A stretch of 64,000 bases of DNA from Alphaproteobacteria bacterium (GCA_030427405.1 JAUHXK010000009.1:124001-188000); one strand, 5' to 3'; positions 9,047 to 19,600 are shown, counted from the stretch's first letter. Numbers and translations: made by a program. Notes: generated by a model from the sequence alone, not told the origin.

Positions 9047-9568
9047 TCATTGCTGGGTCAGCAACGCCTGCAGCTCTTGCAGCTTTTCGGCAATCGTTTC
9101 GGGCGAGGCCTTGATTTCTTCAAGGATCGCAAGGGCCTGATCCTTGAGCCCCTGGGCCAGATCACTGTCCTGAACCGATGCGACCATCTTGTCAAAATCG
9201 AACTGTTCGGCGCTCAGCATGCCGTCCTGGACCCAGGAATTGAACAGCTCCTGTCCCTGACCGGCGAGCGCGGCAACCTGTTCGCCCGCCTGGTCGGCCA
9301 GGTCGGACGCGGCCTCACCGGCCTGCTGGGCGGTTTCGGTTGCCTGATCCGCCAGGTCCGAGGCCGCTTGTCCGGCTTGTTCGGTGGCGTCTGTCAGGGC
9401 ATCGCTGGCGGCATCCTGCGCGGCCGAGGCTGCTTCGCTTGCGGCTTCTCCTGCCTCTTCAGCGGCGGATTGAAGCTGTTCGACGGGCGTTTGTTCCGGT
9501 TTGGCCAGAAAGAAATAAGCACCGGCACCAATAGCTGCGATGATGACGATATATATAAGGCGGGACAT
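9047..9568 (-). CDS. Membrane-anchored Ala-rich repeat protein, function unknown
   Basis: 173 aa. Residues ~4-21 form one hydrophobic helix (LIYIVIIAAIGAGAYFFLA). Then comes a long region (about 30-105) rich in Ala, Glu, Asp and Gln with heptad/11-mer-like repeats; QAGEAASDLADQAGEQ closely repeats the preceding QAASDLADQATETAQ. Such a region resembles LEA-like or apolipoprotein-like amphipathic helices. The C-terminal part (about 110-173) is a helical, non-repetitive segment ending LQELQALLTQQ. No enzyme motifs are seen. It probably lies in the inner membrane with a coiled domain on one face. An SD-like GGAG precedes the ATG. Confidence 0.8.
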   Translation of the reverse strand: MSRLIYIVIIAAIGAGAYFFLAKPEQTPVEQLQSAAEEAGEAASEAASAAQDAASDALTDATEQAGQAASDLADQATETAQQAGEAASDLADQAGEQVAALAGQGQELFNSWVQDGMLSAEQFDFDKMVASVQDSDLAQGLKDQALAILEEIKASPETIAEKLQELQALLTQQ

Positions 9569-9779
9569 GATGATCTCCTTTGAACTATGCGCCGCAGAGA
9601 TGCTGAAAAACTACCTGGGATCAAAGGGGAAAACCCGGAAATATTCGGCATGGTGCGGGGATAGGCCGTGCTGCGCTGATCGGGCGTGTCGGCGGTGGCG
9701 ATAACACGCCGCATGCACCGGTCGTGCGCCAGAAATCTGTTGCGTTGGGAAACTGTGCCTGGACCCCGATTTGGGGTAG

Positions 9780-9869
9780 TGGCGGAGAGACAGGGATTCG
9801 AACCCTGGGTGGGCTTGCACCCACAACGGTTTTCGAGACCGCCCCGTTCGACCACTCCGGCACCTCTCC
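9780..9869 (-). tRNA. tRNA-Ser (anticodon CGA)
   Basis: The 90-nt minus-strand cloverleaf has acceptor GGAGAGG paired with TCTCTCC, a long class II variable arm (GTGGGTGCAAGCCCAC), and T-arm GGTTCGAATCC. The anticodon stem GCGGT/ACCGT flanks loop CTCGAAA, giving anticodon CGA, which reads UCG. The CCA end is encoded. Confidence 0.95.
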
Positions 9870-9992
9870 GCGGGGGTCTGTGAGGGGGGGATTTAGTTGC
9901 GAAACCCGGACGGTGCAAGCGGAAAATTCCCGAAAATCGCCAAGTCGGGTTTTTCCGTTGCCTGCATTGCGAAATTGCCTAGGTTGATAGGC

Positions 9993-10835
9993 ATGAAACA
10001 CTTGTTGCGCTGTTGTTCTGTGGCCTTCCTGGTCCCGCTTGTTGTCATTGCCACCCTGGCCCAACCTTTGGCTGCGGCAAACAGGGACCGGATCGAGGCA
10101 TTTCTGACCACGACCGGTTTCGATGTAGCGCTTGAAAGCATCGCGCTGGCATCCGCCTCGGCGCCGGGCATGCTAGGGCTTGATCCCGACGGATTCGGCG
10201 CGGATTGGACGCGCCTGACCCAAGAGGTGTTCGACACCGGCGAAATGCATGAGACCGCGGTCACGATCCTGGAGCAGACGCTCAGCGATCAGGCCTTGAC
10301 CCATGCGGTCGAGTTTTATGCCACTGATCTGGGTCAAAGGCTGGTTGCAGCAGAAAACGCATCGCACCTGGTCGAGGATGACGAGGCCAAGCAACTTGAG
10401 GGTCAGAAAATCGTTTCGGACCTGATCCAGGAGGGGTCGCACCGGGTTGAAAGCCTCAAGCGGATGAACCGGGCCATCGATGCAAGCGGAACTGCAGTGC
10501 GGGCGCTTCAGGAAATTCAGGTGCGGTTTCTTCTGGCGGCCAGTGCCTCGGGGGTGATTGATCTGCAATTGGGCGGCGACGAATTGCGACAGATGATGAA
10601 GGCCAATGAACCCGAGATGCGGCGGTCTTTGCAACTGTCGTCGCTGGCCGGCGCGGCCTATACGTATCAGACGTTTTCAGATGCGGATGTAGATGAATAT
10701 GCCGATGCGCTCGAAGCGCCGCTGATGCAGGAAGTCTATGAGCTGCTCAACGCGATCCAATACGAGATCATGGCCATGCGGTTCGAGGTTCTGGCCGCCC
10801 GTATGGCCGAGCTGCGCCCGGCGCAAGACATCTGA
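9993..10835 (+). CDS. Exported DUF2059 domain protein (first of tandem pair)
   Basis: 280 aa. The ATG at 9993 begins a Sec signal peptide (MKHLLRCCSVAFLVPLVVIA... ending AAA); the track start is 32 codons upstream in tRNA-flanking DNA. After the signal the protein is helical. The region HAVEFYATDLGQRLVAAENAS resembles the DUF2059 pattern, in which a helix ends in F(Y/F)x(S/T)xxGxxl. Probably periplasmic; no biochemical role is known to me. Its TGA overlaps the ATG of the next DUF2059-like gene, and the two proteins look like a duplicated pair. Confidence 0.85.
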   Translation: MKHLLRCCSVAFLVPLVVIATLAQPLAAANRDRIEAFLTTTGFDVALESIALASASAPGMLGLDPDGFGADWTRLTQEVFDTGEMHETAVTILEQTLSDQALTHAVEFYATDLGQRLVAAENASHLVEDDEAKQLEGQKIVSDLIQEGSHRVESLKRMNRAIDASGTAVRALQEIQVRFLLAASASGVIDLQLGGDELRQMMKANEPEMRRSLQLSSLAGAAYTYQTFSDADVDEYADALEAPLMQEVYELLNAIQYEIMAMRFEVLAARMAELRPAQDI

Positions 10836-11644
10836 TGCAGCGGTTTTTGGTTCTGTTCGTGGCCATTGTGGGCCTGTGTATGCCAGCCAGCGCCAACGAA
10901 CTGGTCGACAGGCTGACGGGCGCCATGCGCCTTGACGAGGTGGTCGAGGTGTTGCGCGAAGAAGGCGTCAGTAGCGGGAAAAAGCTGGATGAAGGGTTTC
11001 TGGGCGGCGCGGGCGGCGCCTTTTTTCAAGCCCAGATCGAAGACATCTATGACCCGGTCTGGATGACGGGCCAGATCTCTGAAAGCCTGTCAGGTATGCT
11101 GACCGAGCAGCAGTTGGAGCAGGCCGCCACCTTTTTCGAAAGCGACCTGGGGCAGGTGATCGTCTCGCTCGAAAACTCGGCCCGCCGCGCGATGATGGAC
11201 GAGGCGGTTACCCAGATGGCGCAGGCGGCCTTGCGGGATGCGGATCGCGATGGCGGACGTTTTCTGCTGATCGAAGAATATATCGAGGTCAATGATCTGA
11301 TCGCGCGCAATGTGCAAAGTACGATTACCTCGGATTACAGTTTCTTCCGCGGAATGGCCAACGGGCAGGGCACCCCACCTGACGAAGGGCACTTGCTGGC
11401 CGAATTGCTGGCCCACAAGGACGAGGTCGAACGCGACACGCGCGATTGGCTGTTCTCGTTTCTTATGCTGGCCTACCAACCGCTTGACGAGGCCCAGATC
11501 AGGGGCAATATCGCCTTTTCCCGAACCGATACCGGGCGGGCGCTGAATGACGCCATTTTCGACGGTATCGACAAGATGTATAACGAGATCTCGTACCAGT
11601 TGGGAATAACCGTCGGTCAGGTTCTGGGGGCCTCCGAACTTTGA
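10835..11644 (+). CDS. Exported DUF2059-like protein (second of tandem pair)
   Basis: 269 aa with signal peptide MQRFLVLFVAIVGLCMPASA. The pattern QLEQAATFFESDLGQVIVSLE matches the DUF2059 core seen in the upstream gene (AVEFYATDLGQRLVAAE), and both carry a long helical C-terminal half. It shares one base (TGATG) with the upstream gene, so translation is coupled. This suggests the two proteins are made in equal amounts and may act together in the periplasm. Function unknown. Confidence 0.83.
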   Translation: MQRFLVLFVAIVGLCMPASANELVDRLTGAMRLDEVVEVLREEGVSSGKKLDEGFLGGAGGAFFQAQIEDIYDPVWMTGQISESLSGMLTEQQLEQAATFFESDLGQVIVSLENSARRAMMDEAVTQMAQAALRDADRDGGRFLLIEEYIEVNDLIARNVQSTITSDYSFFRGMANGQGTPPDEGHLLAELLAHKDEVERDTRDWLFSFLMLAYQPLDEAQIRGNIAFSRTDTGRALNDAIFDGIDKMYNEISYQLGITVGQVLGASEL

Positions 11645-11657
11645 CCTCGGAATATGG

Positions 11658-11686
11658 TTGACTTTCCATCCGATTGACCTGATAAG
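11658..11686 (+). promoter_or_regulatory. Candidate sigma-70 promoter for rplU-rpmA
   Basis: TTGACT and GATAAG are separated by exactly 17 bases. If used, the rplU leader would be about 170 nt, long enough to hold regulatory structure. Seen in sequence only. Confidence 0.4.
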
Positions 11687-11863
11687 CGCGCATCCCGGCC
11701 GGGCTTTCCGCGCCGGGTATCGTTATTATTGACCTTGGGCCTATGGTCCCCGGGTCGTCACACAGCCCGAAAAGGGCGCGCTGTTCGAGGTGGCTTTCAA
11801 GGAACTTGAGGCCGAAACGCCCGAAAGGGGACCACAGAACGCGGGAATGAAAAGGAAAGACGC

Positions 11864-12508
11864 ATGTTTGCGGTCCTCAAGACTGGCGGCAAGCAGTACA
11901 AGGTTCAGGCGGGCGATGTGCTCCGTGTTGAAAAGCTGGCTGCCGACGCAGGTGAAAAAGTTCAATTCAACGATGTTCTGATGCTGGGCGGCGACGCTCC
12001 GGTTGTTGGTGCACCGTTCGTCGAAGGTGCTGGCGTACAGGCCGAAGTGATCGAACAGATCAAAGGTGACAAGGTCATCAAGTTCGTCAAACGCCGTCGT
12101 AAGCACAGCTCGAAGCGTACCGTTGGTCACCGTCAAAAGCTGACCCTGGTCAAGATCACCGACATCCTGTCGTCGGGCGCTGACAAGTCGGGCATCAAGG
12201 CTGCAACCGGTTCGGTTTCTGCATCAGCTGTCGAAGCTGCTGCTCCGAAAAAGGCGCCGGCCAAGAAAGCCGCTGCGAAAAAGGCCGAGGCACCCGCTGC
12301 CGACGCTGGCGCGGACGATCTGAAAAAACTGTCCGGTGTTGGCCCGGCACTTGAGAAAAAGCTTCTTGAGGCTGGTATCACCACCTTTGCACAAATCGCG
12401 GCATGGACGGAAGCAGACGTTGCTGCTATGGACGAGAAACTGTCGTTCAAAGGCCGGATCGAGCGTGAAGGCTGGATCGAACAGGCCAAAGAACTGGCTA
12501 AAGGCTAA
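11864..12508 (+). CDS. rplU: 50S ribosomal protein L21 with C-terminal helix-hairpin-helix extension
   Basis: 214 aa against about 103 for the usual L21. Residues 1-103 are a canonical L21 ([20 protein letters not shown] and [20 protein letters not shown]). Residues ~115-145 are an Ala/Lys-rich linker ([15 protein letters not shown]). Residues ~150-214 look like a helix-hairpin-helix domain ([20 protein letters not shown], then [20 protein letters not shown]). L21 binds 23S rRNA in the large subunit; the added domain could contact nucleic acid. AAAGGAAAG precedes the ATG. It is followed 11 bases later by rpmA, the usual L21-L27 pair. Confidence 0.97.
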   Translation: MFAVLKTGGKQYKVQAGDVLRVEKLAADAGEKVQFNDVLMLGGDAPVVGAPFVEGAGVQAEVIEQIKGDKVIKFVKRRRKHSSKRTVGHRQKLTLVKITDILSSGADKSGIKAATGSVSASAVEAAAPKKAPAKKAAAKKAEAPAADAGADDLKKLSGVGPALEKKLLEAGITTFAQIAAWTEADVAAMDEKLSFKGRIEREGWIEQAKELAKG

Positions 12509-12519
12509 GGAGAGAGAGA

Positions 12520-12789
12520 ATGGCACATAAAAAAGCTGGCGGTTCCTCCCGTAACGGTCGCGACTCAGCTGGTCGCCGCCTTGGCGTGAAACTGTATGGT
12601 GGCCAGGCGGCCATCGCAGGCAACATCATCGTACGTCAGCGCGGCACCAAGTTCTGGCCGGGCGAAGGCGTGGGCATGGGCAAGGATCACACCATCTTTG
12701 CAACCACCGATGGCGCCGTGAAGTTCCACAAGGGACTGAAGAACCGCACCTTTATTTCGGTCCTGCCAGTGGCGGAGGCCGCAGAGTAA
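12520..12789 (+). CDS. rpmA: 50S ribosomal protein L27
   Basis: 89 aa. The N-terminus [20 protein letters not shown] is the invariant L27 tail that reaches toward the peptidyl-transferase centre, followed by LGVKLYGGQ and [17 protein letters not shown]. There is no Firmicutes-type N-terminal cleavage extension. AGGAGAGAG lies just upstream. Co-transcribed with rplU and followed by an intrinsic terminator. Confidence 0.98.
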   Translation: MAHKKAGGSSRNGRDSAGRRLGVKLYGGQAAIAGNIIVRQRGTKFWPGEGVGMGKDHTIFATTDGAVKFHKGLKNRTFISVLPVAEAAE

Positions 12790-12819
12790 GCCGAAACCCA
12801 TAAGGTTTGAAAATTCATG

Positions 12820-12849
12820 GGGGACCGGCAGAAAATGCCGGTCCCCTTT
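12820..12849 (+). terminator. Intrinsic terminator after rplU-rpmA
   Basis: An 11-bp perfect stem (GGGGACCGGCA / TGCCGGTCCCC) with loop GAAAA and a short T-run, 30 bases after the rpmA stop. Confidence 0.85.
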
Positions 12850-12882
12850 GTCGTTTTAACACTGTTTTGATCGTATGCCCTG

Positions 12883-13041
12883 ATGACTGACACAGCACGC
12901 ATTTTCCCGGTTTTCGCCTTTGGCGAACCCGCGCGCGCGGTTGAAGATCGGCGGGTGCGAAAATATCTGGTGTACGGGGTAATTGGTTTTGCTGTTGCTG
13001 TCGTAAATTTCGTGTTGTTCGGAGGAGGAACGCACTCATGA
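12883..13041 (+). CDS. Small single-pass membrane protein, 52 aa, overlapping the GNAT gene
   Basis: Too short for the ORF track. ATG at 12883 reads 52 codons to TGA at 13039-13041, which overlaps the ATG of the downstream acetyltransferase in an ATGA junction. The product starts MTDTARIFPVFAFGEPARAV, then has a charged stretch (EDRRVRKY) followed by one strong transmembrane helix (LVYGVIGFAVAVVNFVLFGG). The positive charges before the helix predict a cytoplasmic N-terminus. There is only a weak ribosome site. The overlap, the hydrophobic pattern and the lack of another explanation for the 247-bp gap support it. Function unknown. Confidence 0.6.
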   Translation: MTDTARIFPVFAFGEPARAVEDRRVRKYLVYGVIGFAVAVVNFVLFGGGTHS

Positions 13042-13574
13042 AACTTGAGACGATAATCAATCAGCCGGTCATCGAAACCGAGCGGTTCGATCTGCGCCCT
13101 GTGCGCCGTTCGGATATGGGTCTCATCGAACATTATGCAGGCGACGAGCGCGTGGCGCGCATGACGACGACCATTCCGCATCCGTTGCCGCCGGGCTCGA
13201 CCGAGGCTTTCGTGGCGCGTGCGATGGCAGAGGACCGGGACGAAGACGTCTGGGCGTTGGATGCCACCAAGGATGGCGGTCCGGAGCTGATCGGGCTGAT
13301 TTCCCTGCAACGGCTGGATCGCAACCAGTCCGAGGTCGGGTACTGGGTTGCGCCCCTTTACTGGAATACAGGCGTTGCCTCGCTTGCCGTCGAAGCGCTG
13401 GTCATGGCCAATCCGCTGGACAACGCGGCAATGTTTGCCAGCGTGTTTCAGGACAATCCGGCCTCTGCGCGGGTACTGACCCATTGCGGGTTCCAGTATC
13501 TGGGCGATGCCGAAAGCTATTCGGTGGCGCGCGACGCAAACGTGCCCACCTGGACATATACAAAGAAACTCTGA
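13038..13574 (+). CDS. GNAT N-acetyltransferase, RimJ/RimL-like (Acetyltransf_3)
   Basis: 178 aa. IETERFDLRPVRRSDMGLIE is the typical start of RimJ/RimL-type acetyltransferases. SEVGYWVAPLYWNTGVASLA carries the acetyl-CoA-binding turn, and VFQDNPASARVLTHCGFQYL the C-terminal N-x-x-S-x-x-x-L-x-x-x-G-F motif. GGAGG lies about 10 bases before the ATG, inside the overlapping small ORF. It sits between ribosomal-protein genes and obgE; the substrate could be a protein N-terminus or a small molecule and cannot be read from sequence. Confidence 0.9.
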   Translation: MKLETIINQPVIETERFDLRPVRRSDMGLIEHYAGDERVARMTTTIPHPLPPGSTEAFVARAMAEDRDEDVWALDATKDGGPELIGLISLQRLDRNQSEVGYWVAPLYWNTGVASLAVEALVMANPLDNAAMFASVFQDNPASARVLTHCGFQYLGDAESYSVARDANVPTWTYTKKL

Positions 13575-13602
13575 CTTGTGGCCGATGGGGCCTTTGCAGT
13601 AG

Positions 13603-15740
<2,138 letters not shown>

Positions 15741-15791
15741 CATGGCAAAATTTCGCGGCGCAACAGACGGATGACGAGAAAGGCTCATGAG

Positions 15792-17054
15792 ATGAAAGAT
15801 TTTGACAACATCCCCGCGCTGATGGCCGATCTGGGGCAACGGGCCCGGGCAGCGTCACGCGAACTGGCCTATGCCAGTGCCGAGCGCAAGCACGCAGCCC
15901 TGATTGCGGCGGCAGACGCGGTTTGGGCCAATCGCGCCGATATCATCGAGGCCAACAAGAAAGACCTGGAATTTGGCCGCGAAAAGGGGCTGAGCCCGGC
16001 GATGATGGATCGTCTGATGTTGGATGAAAGCCGCATTCAGGGCATGGTCGACGGGCTGCGCGCCGTCGCCGAACAGGCCGATCCCGTGGGCGAGGTACTC
16101 AGCGAATGGGATATGGCGTCCGGTCTGCATATCCAGCGTGTGCGCACGCCCCTGGGCGTGATTGGCGTGATCTATGAAAGCCGCCCCAACGTGACAGCCG
16201 ATGCAGGCGCGTTGTGCCTGAAATCCGGCAATGCAGTAATTTTGCGGGGCGGGTCCGAGGGGCTGCATTCCTCGGTGGCCATTCACGCCTGCCTTGTTCA
16301 GGGGTTGAAGGCCGCGAACCTGCCCGAGGATGCCATCCAGCTTGTGCCGACCCGCGACCGGGCCGCGGTGCAGGAATTGTTGACCATGACGGATTGCGTG
16401 GACGTGATCGTGCCCCGCGGCGGCAAGGGGCTGGTCGGGCTGGTGCAACGCGAAGCCCGCGTGCCGGTCTTTGCGCATCTGGAGGGGATCGTTCACATCT
16501 ACGTCGACAAGGACGCCGACCCGCGCAAGACGCTTGACGTTGTGCTGAACGCCAAGACGCGGCGAACCGGAATTTGCGGTGCGGCCGAATGCCTATTGGT
16601 TCATCAGGACGTGGCCGAGACATTGGGCCGCGACGTGGTTGCCGCCTTGCTGGCGAGTGGCGTCGAGGTGCATGCCGCCGGAGCCTTGGCCATTGACGGG
16701 ACGGTTGCCGCCACCGATGACGATTGGGGCAAAGAGTTTCTGGACAGCGTGATCGCCGCAAAACCGGTTGCCGATATTGACGCGGCAATCGCGCATATCC
16801 GCAGTTTCGGGTCCAACCACACCGATTGCATCATGACCGAGGACAGCGCCGCAGCAGCGCGATTCTTTCAGCGACTCGACAGCGCCATCCTGATGCACAA
16901 CGCCTCGACCCAGTTTGCGGATGGGGGCGAGTTCGGGATGGGGGCCGAGATTGGCATCGCAACTGGCAAGATGCATGCGCGGGGCCCGGTTGGGGCCGCG
17001 CAATTGACCAGCTTCAAGTACCTGGTGACGGGTGACGGGGCCACGCGGGCCTGA
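15792..17054 (+). CDS. proA: Gamma-glutamyl phosphate reductase
   Basis: 420 aa, NADPH-dependent second step of proline synthesis. It has the aldehyde-dehydrogenase fold: [33 protein letters not shown], and the active-site region [13 protein letters not shown] containing the catalytic Cys. The track start at 15771 adds seven residues; ATG 15792 has AAAGG eight bases upstream and gives the usual length. It is 51 bases after proB and convergent with chpT, with 12 bases between. Confidence 0.96.
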   Translation: MKDFDNIPALMADLGQRARAASRELAYASAERKHAALIAAADAVWANRADIIEANKKDLEFGREKGLSPAMMDRLMLDESRIQGMVDGLRAVAEQADPVGEVLSEWDMASGLHIQRVRTPLGVIGVIYESRPNVTADAGALCLKSGNAVILRGGSEGLHSSVAIHACLVQGLKAANLPEDAIQLVPTRDRAAVQELLTMTDCVDVIVPRGGKGLVGLVQREARVPVFAHLEGIVHIYVDKDADPRKTLDVVLNAKTRRTGICGAAECLLVHQDVAETLGRDVVAALLASGVEVHAAGALAIDGTVAATDDDWGKEFLDSVIAAKPVADIDAAIAHIRSFGSNHTDCIMTEDSAAAARFFQRLDSAILMHNASTQFADGGEFGMGAEIGIATGKMHARGPVGAAQLTSFKYLVTGDGATRA

Positions 17055-17066
17055 CCGGGCGCGCCG

Positions 17067-17663
17067 TCACAGCCGCAAGGCGATGCGGGTTGTCGCTGTT
17101 TCCAGCGTGATCCGCCGACCTTGTGCGCGGGCCGTTTCGGCCAACAGCGCGAATTGCACCTGCGCCGGGGTCAGGCCTGTTTCGAACCGGCCAGTTTGCA
17201 ACCCTTTCCAAAGTGCGCTGTCGATGCTCAGCCGATCCGCTGAACCGGTCAAATCAAGCTTGCCGTCCTGTGATGCGATCTGAACATCGCCACCCAGGGG
17301 CATCGCGCTTTCACAGCACATGGTGGCCAGGAAAGCCAGTTTGACCAAGCTGCGCGGCACTGCGTCGGACGGGGCCCAGTGAACCCGAACCCGGCCCGCA
17401 TTCTGAATATCGCTCAGCAATTGGGAAATTTCCGTTCTTCCTAGCGGATGATCGCTGGCGGCGCCAAAGGCGACACGGAAAAACCGGATACGCGCGCCGG
17501 CGCTGGCCACGCTGCCGGTGATCAGGTCCATCTCGGGGCCGCGGGCTGATCCGACCATATCCAGCAGCTCCAATCCGTTCGTCACAGCCCCGATGGGGCT
17601 GATCAGATCGTGACAGATCCGGGAACCGACCAGCTCGGCCAGGTTGACGTCCGATGCGCCCAT
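17067..17663 (-). CDS. chpT: Histidine phosphotransferase ChpT (CckA-ChpT-CtrA relay)
   Basis: 198 aa. GSRICHDLISPIGAVTNGLE contains the phospho-accepting His (residue ~18) in a DHp-like dimerisation helix, and the rest is a degenerate ATPase-like domain (HPTransfase, DUF2328). ChpT moves phosphate from the hybrid kinase CckA to CtrA, controlling cell cycle, motility and gene transfer in alphaproteobacteria. ATG 17663 has a perfect AGGAGGT five bases upstream; the track start six codons earlier lies upstream of that ribosome site, so I do not use it. Divergent from a DUF3553 gene with 46 bp between. CtrA-like sites occur nearby. Confidence 0.94.
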   Translation of the reverse strand: MGASDVNLAELVGSRICHDLISPIGAVTNGLELLDMVGSARGPEMDLITGSVASAGARIRFFRVAFGAASDHPLGRTEISQLLSDIQNAGRVRVHWAPSDAVPRSLVKLAFLATMCCESAMPLGGDVQIASQDGKLDLTGSADRLSIDSALWKGLQTGRFETGLTPAQVQFALLAETARAQGRRITLETATTRIALRL

Positions 17664-17709
17664 GCGTACCTCCTGCTGCATCTGCCTTTTGCCGGACCGG
17701 AGTCACCGC

Positions 17710-17892
17710 ATGACAGACCTGAATGCCATACTTGCACCGGGCATGTTTGTCCGCCACCCGGATTTCCCCGATTGGGGCGTTGGACAGGTTCAGTCCAACA
17801 TCGCAGGCAAGATCACCGTAAACTTTCGCGAGCAGGGGAAAGTGGTAATCGACGGGACACGCATCGCCCTGATGCCTGTCTTTGATCTGTGA
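17710..17892 (+). CDS. DUF3553 small protein
   Basis: 60 aa, starting MTDLNAILAPGMFVRHPDFP. WGVGQVQSNIAGKITVNF and a short beta-rich core match the DUF3553 family, common in Rhodobacterales. The track starts 22 codons earlier inside the chpT leader; ATG 17710 has GGAG seven bases upstream. The fold looks like a small SH3-type or CarD-like beta barrel (inference); no catalytic residues are seen. Divergently paired with chpT, so the two share a short promoter region. Confidence 0.85.
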   Translation: MTDLNAILAPGMFVRHPDFPDWGVGQVQSNIAGKITVNFREQGKVVIDGTRIALMPVFDL

Positions 17893-17898
17893 AACTGG

Positions 17899-17913
17899 TT
17901 TAGGAAAGGTTAA
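17899..17913. promoter_or_regulatory. Near-consensus CtrA-type box upstream of olsB
   Basis: TTTA-N7-TTAA, one base off the CtrA consensus TTAA-N7-TTAA, about 80 bp upstream of olsB and close to chpT. Weak evidence alone, since such half-sites occur by chance. Confidence 0.35.
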
Positions 17914-17990
17914 CGCCCCGGCTTTCCCGCGCATGTTGCCATCGGCCCGCCAACTGCGGTATCAGCGCGAAAACAAGAACGGAACGCTCA

Positions 17991-18746
17991 ATGCCGGACG
18001 CAGGCCCTTCCTTTACAGTCAAACTGGCCGAAACCGACGAAGAACTGCGCGCGGCCCAGCGGCTGCGTTATGACGTGTTCGTGCGCGAACTGGGCGGCGG
18101 CGGCGAGATGGTCGATCACCAGGCCGGGTTGGAGCGGGACAGGTTCGACCCCTATTTCGACCACATGCTGGCAATCGACGACGGGACCGGCGCGGTCGTT
18201 GGTGTCTACAGGCTTTTGCCGGGCGCGCGCGCCGCGCAGGTCGGGCAGTTCTATTCCGAGGATGAATATGACCTGACGGTGCTGAAACAAGGCGGCCGCA
18301 AGTTACTGGAGCTTGGGCGTTCGTGCCTGCATCCCGACTATCGCGGCGGTATGGCGATGTACCACCTGTGGAACGGGCTTGCGGCCTATGTTGCGGAACA
18401 CCAGGTCGAGGTTCTGTTTGGCGTTGCCAGCTTTCACGGGACGGACCCGCAAGAACTGGCGCAGCCTCTGTCCATGTTGCATCACAACCATCTGGCGCCA
18501 CCCGACCTCAGGGTGCGGGCCCAGGCCGATGCCTTTCAACCCATGGACCTGGTTGCGGAAGCCGACCTTGATCGTCGGGCGGCCATGGTTCAGGTGCCCG
18601 CCTTGATAAAGGCGTATCTGAGGCTGGGGGGCTTTGTGGGCGAGGGGGCGTTCGTCGATCGCGCGTTCAACACAACCGACGTTTGCCTGATCCTTGACAC
18701 GGCGCGCATGAATGACCGCCAAAAACGCATCTACGGCGGGGCGTGA
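17991..18746 (+). CDS. olsB: L-ornithine N-alpha-acyltransferase (OlsB)
   Basis: 251 aa GNAT-fold enzyme that transfers a 3-hydroxyacyl group from ACP to ornithine, giving lyso-ornithine lipid. Diagnostic blocks are LRAAQRLRYDVFVRELGG near residue 20, DHMLAIDDGTGAVVGVYRLL, ELGRSCLHPDYRGG near residue 105, and LFGVASFHGTDP. The downstream acyltransferase overlaps or abuts and completes the pathway. These lipids can replace phospholipids under phosphate limitation, but I see no Pho box upstream; a CtrA-like site lies in the leader instead. Confidence 0.95.
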   Translation: MPDAGPSFTVKLAETDEELRAAQRLRYDVFVRELGGGGEMVDHQAGLERDRFDPYFDHMLAIDDGTGAVVGVYRLLPGARAAQVGQFYSEDEYDLTVLKQGGRKLLELGRSCLHPDYRGGMAMYHLWNGLAAYVAEHQVEVLFGVASFHGTDPQELAQPLSMLHHNHLAPPDLRVRAQADAFQPMDLVAEADLDRRAAMVQVPALIKAYLRLGGFVGEGAFVDRAFNTTDVCLILDTARMNDRQKRIYGGA

Positions 18747-18750
18747 CACG

Positions 18751-19587
18751 GTGAACGACCCGCTTTGGAACAGCGAAGATGCACCCGATCCCATCATATT
18801 GGGCCCGCTGGAATGGGTGTTGGTTCTGATACGCGGCCTGCCGCTGGCCGCCTTGGTGTTCGGCGGTCTGGCCGTGTTGCTGGTGCTTCGGCTGGTCGAA
18901 CGGCCGCTTTTTGGTCTACGCCGTCCGATTACGCCATTCGTCACGCAATTTGTATGCCGCAACGCGTTCCGAATCCTCGGGATGGGGTTTCGGGTGTCGG
19001 GCAGATTGATGCGCGAATCCGGCGCGGTGGTGGCCAACCACACGTCGTGGCTGGATATATTCGCGCTGAACGCGCGCAAGCGGATCTATTTCGTGTCCAA
19101 GGCCGAGGTCGCCAACTGGCCCGGCATCGGCTGGCTTGCGCGGGCCACAGGCACAGTCTTTATCGAACGCGACCGCAAAAAGGCGCAGGAACAGACACGG
19201 GTTTTTCAAGAGCGTTTGAGGGCGGGCCATAAACTGCTGTTTTTTCCCGAGGGAACCTCGACCGACGGGTTGCGGGTTTTGCCTTTTAAAACAACACTGT
19301 TTGCGGCGTTCTTCGCAGACGAATTGCGCAATTTCATGTATGTTCAGCCGGTTTCGGTTGTGTTCCACGCACCCAAAGGGCAACCGGACAGGTTCTATGG
19401 CTGGTGGGGAGACATGGAATTCGGGCCGCATCTTCTCAAGACGCTTGGCGCGCGCAGGCAGGGGGCGGTCGAGCTGATCTATCATGAGCCTGCCAAGGTC
19501 AGCGACTTTGAAAACCGCAAGGCGCTGGCGGCGCATTGCGAGGCGGCGGTGCGCCATGCGCACAGCTTGGCGCGGCTTGAAAAATAG
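18751..19587 (+). CDS. olsA: 1-acyl-glycerol-3-phosphate / lyso-ornithine lipid acyltransferase (OlsA)
   Basis: PlsC-family acyltransferase. It has an N-terminal hydrophobic helix (WVLVLIRGLPLAALVFGGLA), block I NHTSWLD (HX4D), then FVSKAEV, FIERDRKK, and block III FFPEGTSTDG. OlsA adds the second acyl chain to lyso-ornithine lipid; some homologues also make phosphatidic acid. I prefer the GTG at 18751, 4 bases after the olsB stop, which fits the family N-terminus; the track ATG at 18712 would overlap olsB by 35 bases and lacks a good ribosome site. Confidence 0.92.
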   Translation: MNDPLWNSEDAPDPIILGPLEWVLVLIRGLPLAALVFGGLAVLLVLRLVERPLFGLRRPITPFVTQFVCRNAFRILGMGFRVSGRLMRESGAVVANHTSWLDIFALNARKRIYFVSKAEVANWPGIGWLARATGTVFIERDRKKAQEQTRVFQERLRAGHKLLFFPEGTSTDGLRVLPFKTTLFAAFFADELRNFMYVQPVSVVFHAPKGQPDRFYGWWGDMEFGPHLLKTLGARRQGAVELIYHEPAKVSDFENRKALAAHCEAAVRHAHSLARLEK

Positions 19588-19600
19588 GGGCATTTGGCCC

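Noticed and set aside
11790-11981. 63-aa ORF leading into rplU in another frame
   Set aside because: Overlaps the real L21 start; part of its sequence (FKELEAETPERG) looks protein-like but has no ribosome site or known family.
18712-18750. ATG at 18712 as olsA start
   Set aside because: Needs a 35-base overlap with olsB and lacks a ribosome site; GTG 18751 fits the family better, although the ATG cannot be excluded.
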